Of a DNA stretch of 64,000 nucleotides, positions 10,265-21,496 are shown one piece after another. Every line of letters begins with the position of its first letter. Positions within the stretch are counted from its first letter, which is position 1. The position numbers were made by a program, and so were the translations under genes. The notes beneath the pieces were generated by a model that saw nothing but the letters and a program-made list of their open reading frames with translations, had not been told where the DNA came from and made no database searches. Source of the stretch: Manihot esculenta. Its lineage: Eukaryota > Streptophyta > Magnoliopsida > Malpighiales > Euphorbiaceae. The stretch is taken from positions 33,451,191-33,515,190 of the forward strand of contig NC_035161.2 in assembly GCF_001659605.2 (NCBI RefSeq). The letters run 5' to 3'.

Positions 10265-11935
10265 ATAAGGTGTGCACTGTTTAGTTGGAACCGAAATAAC
10301 TAATCGAATGGTTTGATTTTAAAAATAAAATAATTCAGTTGAACTGAATCGACTAAATTTTACCATAAATATTACGTTTTATTATAAATTTATATTCTCA
10401 ATCTTAAATATTACGCGTATCACTTCTTTCTAGCATATAAAGTCAGTCACGCGGCTCGCCACCTACCTTCCTCTCACTCCGTTGAAGCATCTTAACTTGA
10501 TTCCGCAGACTCACTGCGACGACTCCTCACCACTTCACCAATCACCAAAAGTCATTCTCTATTCTCGTCCTCCAGTCATGCGGCCATTCACCCATCCAGT
10601 TGCCAAAGCCAGAGTCTTGTCTCCGTCCCTTGCGTCTCTCTCTCTCACGACCTTCGCTTGAATCTCTCTCTCACAGTCACGATCTCTCCGACGCTATCTC
10701 AGATCTCATCTCAGTCTTCAATTCTTCTCCATCTTTCTCTGTCATGTTTGGTCTTTCATCAAATCATCGTGGTCCTCAGCCATCCATCACAACTTGCCTC
10801 TGCCATCTGGTCATCTCAGTCAGTGAGTACGTATCTCTCTCACAGTCTTCGACGCTATCTCAGATCTCAACCCAATCTTCAACTCTTCTCCATCTTTCTC
10901 TGTTGTGTTTGGTCTCTCATCAAATCATTGTCATCCTCAGCCGTCCATCACGACTCGTCTCTCTGCTATCTAATCATTTCGGTGAGTAAACTATTTTAAA
11001 TTGTAATGCCTGTGACCAATGCATTAAAACTTTCATAAAATCTTAGCGTCAATAGAATTGAATAGTTAAGAGTTATAATAGAAAAATATTTAGAGATTGA
11101 AATTCAATGATTGAATGGTCCTTACTGTTGGGTGTTGGCTTGATGCTTGACATTGAATGGTCCTTACTGTTGGCTTGATGCTTGATGCTTGGCATTGAAT
11201 GGTACCTGTTCCCTGAATTGTAATACCTTTAAGCTTTGTGAATTCAATCCACCATAGCAGACCTTTCCCCCCAAATGTTGGAGTTCGTTGGAGCAATGAT
11301 TGTGCCATCTAGCTGGGAAAAAAAAGAATTCAAGTAATTAGTTCCTTAATATCTAGTGCACTGCAGTAGTTTACTTCTGAATGGCCTTAGGACTATGATA
11401 GCATATGGGTTGCATATTGAACATTTAAAACAGACATGAATGCGTCCAACAGTTGCATCCGATTTCGAGGAACACAGATTAGAATGCAACATCTTATTGG
11501 ACTTGTTTGTCACTTTTACCTGAAATACAATATTTTCTTTACCGTGCATTACAATTTCTTGATACCATATTTTAAATAGATGTCTTTTTCTTGTACATTT
11601 TCTGATTACATTATAAAATTATATTATAAAATTATATATGCAAATGTATAATTTTTACATATTTTTTTATGATTAATTGATTGGATTTTATGATTATTTA
11701 AATATATTAAATTCAAATCAATTATTATTAAGTTTAAATTATAATATAATTCAATAAAGTTAGAAAAATAAAATACTGATTAAATAAATTCATAAAAAAT
11801 TTAAAAATCGATTTTAAACCAAATTGAACTGAATCAATTCTATTCAGTTTGGTGTTCTAGCTTGTTTAGTTCGGTTCGATCTATAAATTGAATAAATTCA
11901 GATAAATCAGTTTTGACCGATTTACTAATTTTACC
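10265..11935. mobile_element. Unit-specific ~1.65-kb insertion, possibly a non-autonomous DNA transposon
   Basis: Copies B and C of the array lack this DNA. In copy B the flank runs from AGGCTTAATTT directly towards the TTTCAAATTGCTAATTA block, which here resumes at about 11936. The edges carry loosely inverted AACCGAA / TTCGGTT-rich stretches (10289-10375 and 11815-11930), as in many plant DNA elements. The interior holds a duplicated CT-rich leader-like segment (10660-10990). No transposase ORF is present. The class and exact ends are uncertain. Confidence 0.4.
10660..10990 (+). repeat. Two tandem ~165-bp CT-rich repeats ending in GTGAGTA
   Basis: Unit 1 (about 10660-10829) and unit 2 (about 10832-10989) share CGACGCTATCTCAGATCTCA, TCTTCTCCATCTTTCTCTGT and CATCAAATCAT in order. 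Both end in GTGAGTA, a strong splice-donor match. The composition is like a plant 5' leader or exon. The overlapping open frames (about 113-129 codons) are Ser/Leu-rich, differ between frames and look like composition artefacts. Confidence 0.7.
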
Positions 11936-13864
11936 TTTCAAATTGCTAATTAATATGTATTTTATATTTTAAATATGTTTTTAATTTTAATTACTAATTT
12001 TAAATGTGATTATAGCAGCAAATAATTATTTATATGAACACAGTTAAAATATCACTAATATTATATTTGTAGTAAAAGAATCACTAATATAATTTTTTTA
12101 TAAAATTAACTTTTAATATGATATTATGAGATGCATATAACAATAACAAAAAAAAATGCTAAATTTCTACCGTTATTTATTTTTATAGTGACGATTGAAA
12201 TAAAAAAAAACAAAGAGGTAATTAATTGATATAAATTAAATTTTACAGTAATAAATAATTTCACTAATTTATTATTTGTCTTTTTTCATAAGTTATCGGC
12301 TACCTTTGTTTTCACCGACTTCAAGTTTTTTTCTCTGTCCTATTTACTTTTGGGAAGCGTTATTTCCCGTATTTTAAAATTATTTTTCTTTTTATTTTAT
12401 AATTTTTTTTCTTGAACTTTCCTTCTTCAAATTTACTTCTCTGTTTTGATAGAACTCATGCTTATAACTAAATAAATAGTTGCTAAATATTTAATCACTC
12501 ATAGAATAATAGTCGAAAGCCTCTCTCTCGATAAAAAATAATATATATTTAAATTAATTAATTATTCTATCCGTTTTATAATATTTATTTTTTTATTGTT
12601 TTAAAATTATTATTCAATTTTTTTAAATTATAAAAATATATAAATTTACTATTATAATTCTATTTTATTTATTTTTATTTTTAAAAATATTTTAAAATAT
12701 TTTTAATATTTAATAAAATTTAATGTATTTAAAATAAATATAATTAAAAAATTATATTTATTAATATATATATAAAAAAAATAAAGTGAACAAAAATTGT
12801 AAAATGAAAAAATAAAATAAATACTGTCAGATTTTTCTGTATTTTTACTTTTGATAGTAAAATGGTTCATTTATTTTTAGGAATCCAACAGTTTAGGCCA
12901 TCAATATTTGTTGTCTCATACAAATAAATTTAGCATTTTATTATTTTTATTCATTTTATTGATTTACATATATTAAAAAATATAATTTTTTTATTATATT
13001 CATTTTAAATATATTAAATATTAAAAGATATTTTAAGAAATTTAAAAAAAATAAAAATAAGATAAAATTAAATAGAGTTATAATAATTAATATATATGTT
13101 ATTATAATTTAAAAAAAAGTAAAAAATAATTTTAGAATAAAAAAAAGAAATGAATAAAAATTATAAAATGAAAAGATTAATTTATTAGGAGCTTTTCTTT
13201 ATATTTCTATTTAATGTGCATAAAACATAAAATAAAATAAGTATATATAATTAAATATAACATAAAATTCATTATTTTAATTATATTAATAGTCTCATTA
13301 ATCCGTTTGAAAATATTTATAAATTTATTTTTTTATGTAATGAAATAAATATTTAATTTTTTTAGTTAAAATTAAAATAATTTAATTATTTTCTAATTAA
13401 ATTTAAATTAGTCTCTGACTTAAATTTAAATATTGTTAGATAATTAAGTTTTGTAGAATTCATTTTAAGTTCTATCAAAACTTTAAAGAATTGGTTTTTA
13501 GTTATAACCAATCTTATGAAATTTAATTTTAATAATTGAGTTATAATTTTTATTTAAATAAATATAGAAAATATATAATTCAATTGAATTCTATAAAATT
13601 TAAGGGTGAAATTGAACCAAATATGATGTACTTCGATCTAACAACAAATAAATAAATGGTATTTGTGTTTAAGAATTTTGTTAACTCAAAGAACTTTTTT
13701 TGTAAAAAAAAATATCTTAAAAAATTATTTAAAATAAAAATAATTTAAGAAAAGCTTTATTATCAAGAAAAAATATTTTAAATAAACAATTAATCTTTTA
13801 GGCTCAATATAATTCTTTTTTTCTGTAAACGAATGACGTGGAACGTGATAAAAAAAGATAGTTG
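11936..13864. repeat. AT-rich block of the array, copy A
   Basis: This very AT-rich DNA has no coding signal. It matches copy B (17398-18476 continuing at 22121-22780) and parts of copy C (25990-27480). Shared landmarks are AATTGCTAATTA..TATGTATTTTATATT, GCAACAGTTTAGGCCATCAATAT, and the LATE landmark ATTTAATGTGCATAAAACATAAAATAAA. Confidence 0.7.
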
Positions 13865-14310
13865 TAGGGGTGAGTATTCGGTCGGTTTGGTTTAAAATTG
13901 AATCGATTTATTCATTGAAATTTTAGTATTTATGAAAATCGAACCAAAACGATTTTGGTCAGAAATTAAATTGAACCGAACCGCTCGGATTCAATTCGAT
14001 TTCGATTTTTAATAAATTTTTTATTTTTTACACTTTATTTTTTAGTATTTTAAAATTTAATTAAAATATTTTAATTTTAATATGATTTAATTTCTCTATG
14101 TTATTGAAAATAACATATTATTATCACTAGTTGGTTCGATTCGATTTTTTTCGATTTTTTCTAATCAAAACCGAAACCGAATTGAAATAACTAAAATTTT
14201 TGAAATTAAAAACCGAACCGAATCGAATTGAATAAAAAATTAAACCGAATTTTCAAATTAATTCGGTTCGGTCGGTTTTTTCAGTTTGAACCGAATACTG
14301 CTCACTTCTG
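13865..14310. mobile_element. hAT-type MITE with 8-bp target duplication
   Basis: The 446-bp element has inverted ends TAGGGGTGAG.TATTCGG on the left and, reversed, CAGAAGTGAGCAGTATTCGG on the right. It is flanked by GATAGTTG on both sides (13857-13864 and 14311-14318). TAGGGGTG-type ends and an 8-bp duplication are hallmarks of hAT elements. The interior is rich in AACCGAA/TTCGGTT and has no ORF. The sister copy at about 22768-22781 shows the unoccupied site. Confidence 0.88.
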
Positions 14311-14318
14311 GATAGTTG

Positions 14319-15796
14319 TGTCACTCCTATAAATACGTAGTGGTCTAAGAAAAAAAAAATAGAAAAGGATTATAGGGAAGAAGAGTCGGAAACAGAGGGG
14401 AGGTGGAAAAGAAAAAAAAAGAAAAGGGAAAAGAAAAAGGGAGGGAGGAGGGAGAGAGGAAAGGGGATATCCACTTGGATTTGTAGTATCTCTTCCTTTT
14501 CTCAATCTCATTTCAGCAATGAGAAGAGAAGAAATATCAAAGATTGGGAACATTTTAAGTTCGTAAAGCTTCAAATTTTAACATGGGGCTGCTGGAAATG
14601 AAGTCATTTAGTTTCATCATCAACAAGCTCACACATGAGAAATGCTACGTAATCCGTTTCTTTTATTTTTCCTGTTCTCTTTAATGAGTTTCTAATGTTT
14701 ATTTGTGAAAGATTGTGATGTAGTAATGATTTATTAATTTGGGTATATATTATTTTGTATGGTTTCATACTTTCTACTAATTAAATTTGTTTATCAAATT
14801 CCAACTTGTATACGGTGTCGATCGGTCATTTTACAAGTATCAATTGTCCCAGTTTAGAATTAGCGGACTATTATCATAAACTTTAGGGGAAGAGTTTTCA
14901 CATGTTTATATATACCAAGTCCATCAATCGCTCGCAGAATTTCATTTGAAATGCGTCACATAATGCATCACCTAATTACATCTATTAAATAATTAACTTT
15001 TTTAAATTTTATTTTTATTTTGAATCATTATCCAAATAATTTAATAGAACATATCAATTCATCAATTAACTCCTAAATTATGAATCCACATTATTTTTAA
15101 TTAATTCGACCATTCACACTATTAAAATCAAAAAATATAACTCACTGGATGGTCAAATAAGTATAAAATGAGTATTCAAACTCTTTGGTGCTTGTGTTTT
15201 TGGAATTATTTGCGATGTTTATCAATGAGATTGTGCTTCCATGAAGCAAGTGGAAAATAGAAATCCAAATTTTATCATGTACATATGCTAAAGACCTAGA
15301 CAATAGCCTTCCCCATGCATGGCTGCATGCAACAATTCTCAAATGTCGGTGATCCATCATCCATAACCTTTGGTTTGATCTGAGGGATCATAAGGAGCAC
15401 TAAGATCTTGTGACTTGACCTCAAGCCAAGCCTAGAACAGCATCAAGGTGGTATGAAATCACCAAATCCAAAGTCACGTACGTTTCACAACATGTTTCAA
15501 CAAAATATAAAATCACATGGAGCATGAAAGAAAGAGACAACCTAGACAACCTATTAATGGGGTAAAACTATTCAATCATAATAGTTTTACAAGAAGAAGG
15601 AGAAGAAAATACAAGTAGATAACCAAAAATTGTGGACACTAATTTTGCAAGTTTGAACTATTTCTATGTAGTAGAATACAACAAAAATATCATAAGACAT
15701 GGCTTTACTTTCACAAAAAAATAACAAAAATTACAAACACAAATAGAGTAACAAGAAGTTTGAAAAAACGAAGATTTTATAACTAAACAAAGATGA
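14319..15796. repeat. Kinase 3'-side flank, copy A (matches 22782-24319)
   Basis: This is the duplicated non-coding flank of the array. It begins with a purine-rich stretch (14350-14460) that reads as CT-rich on the minus strand. It then holds a conserved 33-codon ORF (14583-14684) and AT-rich DNA. An apparent minus-strand frame at 15142-15360 is not maintained in copy B. Confidence 0.65.
14583..14684 (+). CDS. Conserved 33-codon micro-ORF, copy A (tentative)
   Basis: This ATG-started ORF begins MGLLEMKSFSFIINKLTHEK and ends in SL. The copy at 23052-23153 differs by one silent Lys codon change and one Cys-to-Phe change, with start and stop kept. A GTAATC donor-like site follows the Tyr codon (TGCTAC), so it could instead be a first exon. 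Conservation may reflect only recent duplication. I do not recognise it. Confidence 0.25.
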   Translation: MGLLEMKSFSFIINKLTHEKCYVIRFFYFSCSL

Positions 15797-15937
15797 TCAC
15801 AACCATGGAACATAGACTTTTTTCTTCTTCCTCATTTTTCTAGTTCTTTCCAACTCTTTTCTCTTAGCTCTCTGCACACCTCTTTTATTTCCAGCAGCAG
15901 CTTCTCCCTGGGAAAGGTTGCTTCCTTTAGTAAACAT
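15797..15937 (-). CDS. 46-aa basic small ORF downstream of MAPKKK, copy A
   Basis: The minus-strand ATG at 15937 opens 46 codons ending at TGA 15797-15799. The peptide begins MFTKGSNLSQGEAAAG, continues with a strongly basic helix-like stretch (RAKRKELERTRKMRKKKK) and ends VYVPWL. It lies 228 bp beyond the kinase stop on the same strand. Copy B (24320-24460) is identical in sequence. It may be an independent small gene, a terminal exon or part of the kinase 3' UTR. The family is not recognised; the composition suggests nucleic-acid or nucleolar targeting, which is inference. Confidence 0.4.
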   Translation of the reverse strand: MFTKGSNLSQGEAAAGNKRGVQRAKRKELERTRKMRKKKKVYVPWL

Positions 15938-16164
15938 GGCCCCAGAGTTGCAACATGCATATATATGGCTTTACTTTTCTTGTCCACATAAAAATTTATC
16001 TACTCAAATCTCATCAATTTCCAATACAATCCAAAAATTTTTAAGAAATACGAAGAGGAAATTTAAGTCCTAAATTTAACGAAATCAAAAGAGAATAAAA
16101 TAAAATACAAACGGTGATAATAAAGATAATAATCACCCAATTGTTGTGAGAGTTGCTCCTCGGT

Positions 16165-16977
16165 TTAAGTAAACTTTTCCTCGACAATAAAAGGATGATT
16201 CAAGAGCATATCAGCTGTCCACCTCTCATAGTATTTTCTCATGAAACACTTGCTTAGGAAATCCTTCCCTTCCCTTGACATATTCTCAGGTATGTCAGGC
16301 GATCCACTCTCAAGCACCAAACGGTTTAATAACCCTTGCATGCCCAGTCCCTTGCATGGTGGATTTCCTGTGATCATCTCAATCACAACACAACCAAGAG
16401 ACCAAATATCCAAAGCTGGTCTTATCACAGAAATCCCTACGGATTCAGGAGACATGTACAAGGGAGTTCCTCGGAAACTACAGGGTTTTCCCAAATCTCT
16501 TTCACCAAGTTCTTTGGCGAGGCCAAAATCTGCAATCTTGAGCTGACTCAATCCTTGTTCAGAAGGGAAAACTAGGATGTTGGCAGGCTTAAGATCACAG
16601 TGAACGTATCCATTTTTATGTATGGAAGATAAACCTTTAAGAATCATTCCAGCATACTGCCTCACATCATTCTCAGGTATTTTTCCTCCATAAGTTTTGT
16701 TGATCAAGTCCAAAAGACAGCCTCCAGGTGCAAACTCCATTAGTAGGTTGTAAACTGTGGTAAAAAACTCAAGACTCAAACAGGATCCATAACATTTGAC
16801 AATCCCTTCAGAGCCAAAAAGACCGAGCAGGATCCTCCTTTCTTTCATTAGCGAAGAAGATTTTCTGAAGTAGGCAGACTTAACAGCAAGCAACGGCCAA
16901 TCAGGGGTGGTTGGATGGGCCAAGAACACCGAGCCATAAGATCCCTTCCCTAAACACTTGCCGCGAACCCACTGCAT
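16165..16977 (-). CDS. MEKK-like MAP kinase kinase kinase, copy A
   Basis: This is a single-exon 270-aa protein made almost entirely of a Ser/Thr kinase domain of the plant MEKK-like MAPKKK17-21 type, which acts at the top of MAPK cascades, often in ABA or stress signalling. Visible motifs are the glycine loop GKGSYGSV (10-17), Lys33 in AVK, Glu46 as probable helix-C partner, the catalytic loop VHCDLKPAN with Asp128 (HCD instead of HRD, so a non-RD kinase), DFG at 150-152, GTPLYMSPE around 170-178, and DIWSLGCVVIEM at 190-201. It is shorter than the roughly 340-aa family members I recall, with almost no C-terminal tail. The start is the first ATG and gives the proper domain N-terminus. It is divergent from tRNA-His (267 bp). 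The near-identical copy at 24688 differs at eight residues. Confidence 0.93.
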   Translation of the reverse strand: MQWVRGKCLGKGSYGSVFLAHPTTPDWPLLAVKSAYFRKSSSLMKERRILLGLFGSEGIVKCYGSCLSLEFFTTVYNLLMEFAPGGCLLDLINKTYGGKIPENDVRQYAGMILKGLSSIHKNGYVHCDLKPANILVFPSEQGLSQLKIADFGLAKELGERDLGKPCSFRGTPLYMSPESVGISVIRPALDIWSLGCVVIEMITGNPPCKGLGMQGLLNRLVLESGSPDIPENMSREGKDFLSKCFMRKYYERWTADMLLNHPFIVEEKFT

Positions 16978-17243
16978 GGTGATTGAATTAGATGATTTGC
17001 TTATGATTTCTAAACTAGTAGTTGTACGCTGTCATCGTCTGAAAGAACAAATATTTATATGTGTATATGTACGGGAATTATGATACTTAGTCCTTCAGGA
17101 TTTCCTTCCCTCACTATGAAAAGGAAATGCTAACAGAAGAAATTGATTAACACTCCTTACCCTTGTGGAAGACCGATTAACTTTTGAAATGGAATTTGTT
17201 TTCTAATAGAAATAGAATAACGTATGCTAATATGACGCGACCG

Positions 17244-17315
17244 GTGGCTGTAGTTTAGTGGTAAGAATTCCACGTTGTGGCCGTGGAGACCTGGGCTCGA
17301 ATCCCAGCAGCCACA
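17244..17315 (+). tRNA. trnH-GUG: tRNA-His (GUG), copy 2
   Basis: This 72-nt sequence matches copy 1, with a GTGGCTG/CAGCCAC acceptor arm, GTG anticodon and CTGGGCTCGAATCCCAG T arm. A T7 run (17321-17327) follows closely and suits Pol III termination. It lies 267 bp from the divergent kinase start. Confidence 0.96.
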
Positions 17316-18476
17316 AAATTTTTTTCTAGGCTTAATTTGTATTTAGGGCTTATTTAGATAAATACTTATGTCAGTTATTGATAGTTTTTTTTATAATTTT
17401 ACATTTCAAATTGCTAATTATTATGTATTTTATATTTTCAATATATTTTTAATTTTAATTGCTAATTTTAAATGTGATTATAGCAGCAAACAATTATTCG
17501 TATGATCACAGTTAAAATATCACTAATATTATATTTGTAGTAAAAGAATCACAAAAATGCATTATTTTTCTTATTTTAAAATTATTTTTCTTTTTATCTT
17601 ATAAACTTTTTTTCTTTAACTTTCCTTCTTCAACTTTACTTCTATGTTTTGGTTGAACTCATGCTTATAATAAATATTTAAATTAATTAATTACTTCATC
17701 CATTTTATAATTTATATCTTTCTTTTATTGATTATTTTAAAATTATTATTCACTTTTTTTTAAATTATGAAAATATATAAATTTATTATTATAATTTTAT
17801 TTTATTTTTAAAGAACCTCTTAAAATATTTTTTAATATCTAATAAAATTTAATATATTTAAAATAAATATAATTAAAAATTAATAAAAAATTATATTTAT
17901 TAATATATGTGAAAAAGTAAGGTGATAAAAATTATAAGATGAAAAAGTAAAATAGATATACAAAATAAAGAAAATATTTTAATTTAAACGGGACCTATGA
18001 GATTTTTCAATAAATTTAGTGTATTTTTACTTTTGAATAGTAAAATGGTTCATTACTTGGAATGCAACAGTTTAGGCCATCAATATTTGTTTTGTCTCAT
18101 AAAAATAAATTTAAGGTACTATAATTTTTATTTATTTTATTTTTTCTCATAGATAAAATATAATTTTTTTATTATATTTATTTTAAATATATTAAATATT
18201 AAGAAATATTTTTAAAAATTTTAAAAGTAAAATAAAATTAAATACGATTATAATAATCAATATATATGTTACTATAATTTAAAATGAAAAGTGAAAAATA
18301 ATTTAAAATAATTAAATAAATAAAAATTATGAAAATAGAAAATTTAATTTATTATGAACTTTTCTTTATATTTCTATTTAATGTGCATAAAACATAAAAT
18401 AAAATAATTGTATAGTAAAGCTATATGAGTTAAGTATATATAATTAAATATAACATAAAATTCATTAAAATAACTA
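17316..18476. repeat. AT-rich block of the array, copy B (left part)
   Basis: From about 17398 this matches 11936-13290. No gene is seen. It is interrupted at 18477 by the LTR/CACTA nest and resumes at 22121. Confidence 0.7.
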
Positions 18477-19934
18477 TGATGATCTTAAATTCAGAAAATA
18501 AAATTTTACGGCGTGAGTATAAGTTTTTCTTTTTGTGAGAAAGGTGTTTCTCTCCTTTTATCCCTTTTTTTTTATTTGCTAGTGATGTCTTTCGGCCTTT
18601 CTGCTATAGTGCCGCATGTCTTTGTCATGCAGGTTTGTATGTATGGAAGTATCTAAACCCCTTTCTCCATGCTAGACGTTTATTTAATTTCTTCCGGTGT
18701 ACATGTGAGCAGAACTGCAAAATGATATCACCATACTGATTTTTTCCCGTTGGATTTGGGCCCCAGAGAAGCCGGCCTGCTTTGCTTATATGGGTCAGAC
18801 TCTGAAATACTGGGTTAATCGGTTTAAGAGACCTTGTGAGTTTTGGGTCAGTTCTTGTATTCTTAAGACCTACTACAAAAATGGAGGAGATCACTAACGG
18901 ACTTCACCAACGGATTAAAGTCCGTTAGTGACACTAACGGATTCACCTACGGACTATTTGAAATATATTCTCCACTAACGGATGAATTTATCCGTCAGTG
19001 ATCCGTTAGAAAAATACTAACGGATCTTTTACCGTTAGAAATCTGTGGGTGAAATAGTGAATTTATTATTTATTTCGTTTTTTCACTAACGGACTAAGCT
19101 TTCCGTTAGTGAATTGTGGAGCCAAATAATTCCTAAATCGTGTGTTTGCTTATTGATGAACCATTCAGCCATTCCTATTCTCTCACTGATTTCCACACCG
19201 CCGTCGCCTCCGTACTCCATCAGGCTGCTGCTCACCTCCCGCCAGAGGCACCACCTCCTCTCGCCGGTCACCGTCCACGACAGACGGAGCTCAAGGAACG
19301 TTAATCAAGAAACATAGGTTTGACACACGCCGTTGGTTCATTCTGCGGCCCGCTTCATGTTCTGCTGATCTGCTGCAGATCCCGAGCTGCACATGTTTCT
19401 GCAGCTCGCCTCTCTTTGATTCGCTGGTCCTGATCAGGTCACGTCCTTAAATGAAATCCCTAATTCCTTAAAATCAAAATCACTGAAATCTGAAGTTGCC
19501 TCCAACCTTTCCGTCGTTCACTGCCAAGTGCATCCATCGTCCGCCGCCATCAACGGTTCGCCGCCATCAACGGTTCGCCGCCATCGACCGTCGACAACGG
19601 AGCTTATTCTCAGCATCAATATCCACGGGCTCACTGAAATCGGAACTTGGGTCCAACCTCTCGGCCGTTCACTGCCCTGTTCATCCAATGTCCACCAGCC
19701 ATCAAAAGGTTCGCCGCCATCCATCGTCGAACTTCCCACTCCACGATTTCAAATTTCTTAGATTTTTTGTAATTTTTTGCTTGTTTAATTTTTTGCTTGT
19801 TTAATTTTTTGCTTGTTAATTTTTTGCTTGTTAATTTTATGATACATTTATGCTTGTTTAATTTCTTTGCTCAAGTCGTTCCCATCATAGATTTTTTTTT
19901 CAAGCCCTTTTTTTTTCCCTTGCATTTTGACATT

Positions 19935-20165
19935 GCACCTGCTGGTGCACTTGGCAAGTGCACCAGCAGGTGCACAATTGGAAATGCCCCTGCTGGTGCA
20001 CTTCGCAAGTGCACCTGCAGGTGCACAATTGGAAATGCACCTGCTGGTGCACTACGCAAGTGCACCAGCAGGTGCATTTTGAAATTGCACCTGCTGGTGC
20101 ACTTCGCAAGTGCACCAGCAAGTGCACAATTGGAAGTGCACCTGCATGTGCACTTCAAATTGCAC
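19935..20165. repeat. Palindromic minisatellite within the CACTA element
   Basis: There are about four units of roughly 55-58 bp. Each contains GCACCTGCTGGTGCACTT, a 3-5 nt spacer (for example CGC), then AAGTGCACCAGCAGGTGC, a near-perfect inverted repeat able to fold into a long hairpin. Units are linked by CAATTGGAAATG-like spacers. A degenerate half unit ends near 20165. Open frames on both strands through here (Cys/His/Gln- or Ala/Gly-rich) are repeat artefacts. Confidence 0.9.
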
Positions 20166-20564
20166 CTCTGATGAGTATTGATATTATTGATATTATTGCA
20201 CCTCTGTGGGTTAAATTATTGATATTATTGTTCTCTCTGATGAGTATGGATGTGTTGACTTAAGTAAAGGTATCTTTGAGCAAATCTTTAGAATTAACTA
20301 GGTGAATTGGAGTAGTTATTTAAATTATTTATTCTTTTTTTATTCCATGCAACTGTGATATTTTAATTTTTCTGCATTTTTTTTTTGAAGGTTTTCCAGC
20401 ACAACTGTGACTGAAGTTTTCCAGCAGGTGCACTTGAAGTGTTTACACTGTTATGCTAATTTGTTAATCTTGTTCTTTGATTTCGTAAAGCAAAGTAAAA
20501 GTTAACTTCTGGAGTTATTAATTCTTCCACCTGTTCACTGTTTATCTCAACTTACTTTGTTCAG

Positions 20565-21496
20565 ATTGGTGGAGGTGAGGCTCCTGATGAAACAACACTC
20601 TTGTGTTCCCGAGGTTCAGACAGGTATGCAGGACGACAATTGCATTGCTTTGCCCTTATCTTGTATCTCATTGGATTTCAGTTTAACTAGGACAATCCGT
20701 ACATTGCATGTAAGTGACCATGAACTGGAGTTTAGGGATGATGCATTTATTCCAGTATACCAATAGTGAAGGATGATACTTCCTGCATTCTTGACCTTAT
20801 GCTATGAGCAATATCTTTCATGCTTATTGTGCCTGTTATAGCATCATAAAACATGTTGAAATTAGTTATTATCATAGTTAGTAGCTATCACAAAAGTACC
20901 CATTCAATATCATCCTATTACCTTAAATATCAATATTAAGGCTCTGACATGCATGCAATTCTTGAGTAATTGAGATGTGGTTGTCTGCTGCTTGGTTTAT
21001 CAGACTGATAAAGATTTACAGATTTCCATGCCTAGCTCTTCACTGCAAAATTTCATTCTCCAACATCTTAGAGTAGACTCTTACAGGTCACTATCCTTTA
21101 ATTTCCATCACAAGACATAATTGGTACTGTTGTTATTGTTTTTGCAGTGCATTGGAGTTCCTGTCCACTTGCAAATTGGCGAACCTAACAGTGAAGGCAG
21201 AGCTTGGTTGTTGCTTGCTTCATAGAAGTGGAAGGCTAACTATAGATGGCTGCATCCTTCAATGTGAGTCAAACCCTTTGGACTATCTCTCATGCCCAAT
21301 CGTGACTACAGCTGGGGGGAGTGAGATTTTCTCCTCCTCTGTGAAGACTAGTTGTGATGGTGTTTCTGTTTTTCAAACTCGGATAGAAGGGGGTTCCAAG
21401 GCTGTTGTTACAAGTGGGAAGCTGGCTTTGCAGCGAGTTCGAGTCATCTGTTCTCGAACTTGTGTTTATTTCTGGTTTGATGTAGAAGATAACTGA
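20565..21496 (+). pseudogene. SKIP5: Captured F-box SKIP5-like gene fragment in CACTA
   Basis: Two exons are recognisable. Exon 20565-20623 reads IGGGEAPDETTLLCSRGSD and ends at a GT donor. Exon 21148-21496 reads ALEFLSTCKLANLTVKAELG, then CCLLHRSGRLTIDGC, NPLDYLSCPIVTTAGG, TRIEGGSKAV and YFWFDV, and ends at a stop. The phase (AG|T) fits across a 524-bp intron. This matches the C-terminal beta-helix part of the SKIP5 F-box protein, a substrate adaptor of SCF ubiquitin ligases. The F-box N-terminus is missing. The fragment lies wholly inside the transposon, so it is a transduplicated copy, probably without adaptor function. Confidence 0.85.

Noticed and set aside
16241..16575. Plus-strand ORFs opposite the kinase (also 24764-25098)
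   Set aside because: Antisense shadows of the kinase coding region, conserved only because the kinase is.
19871..20263. Cys/His-rich repeat protein frames on both strands
   Set aside because: They arise from the palindromic minisatellite; both strands give similar low-complexity peptides.
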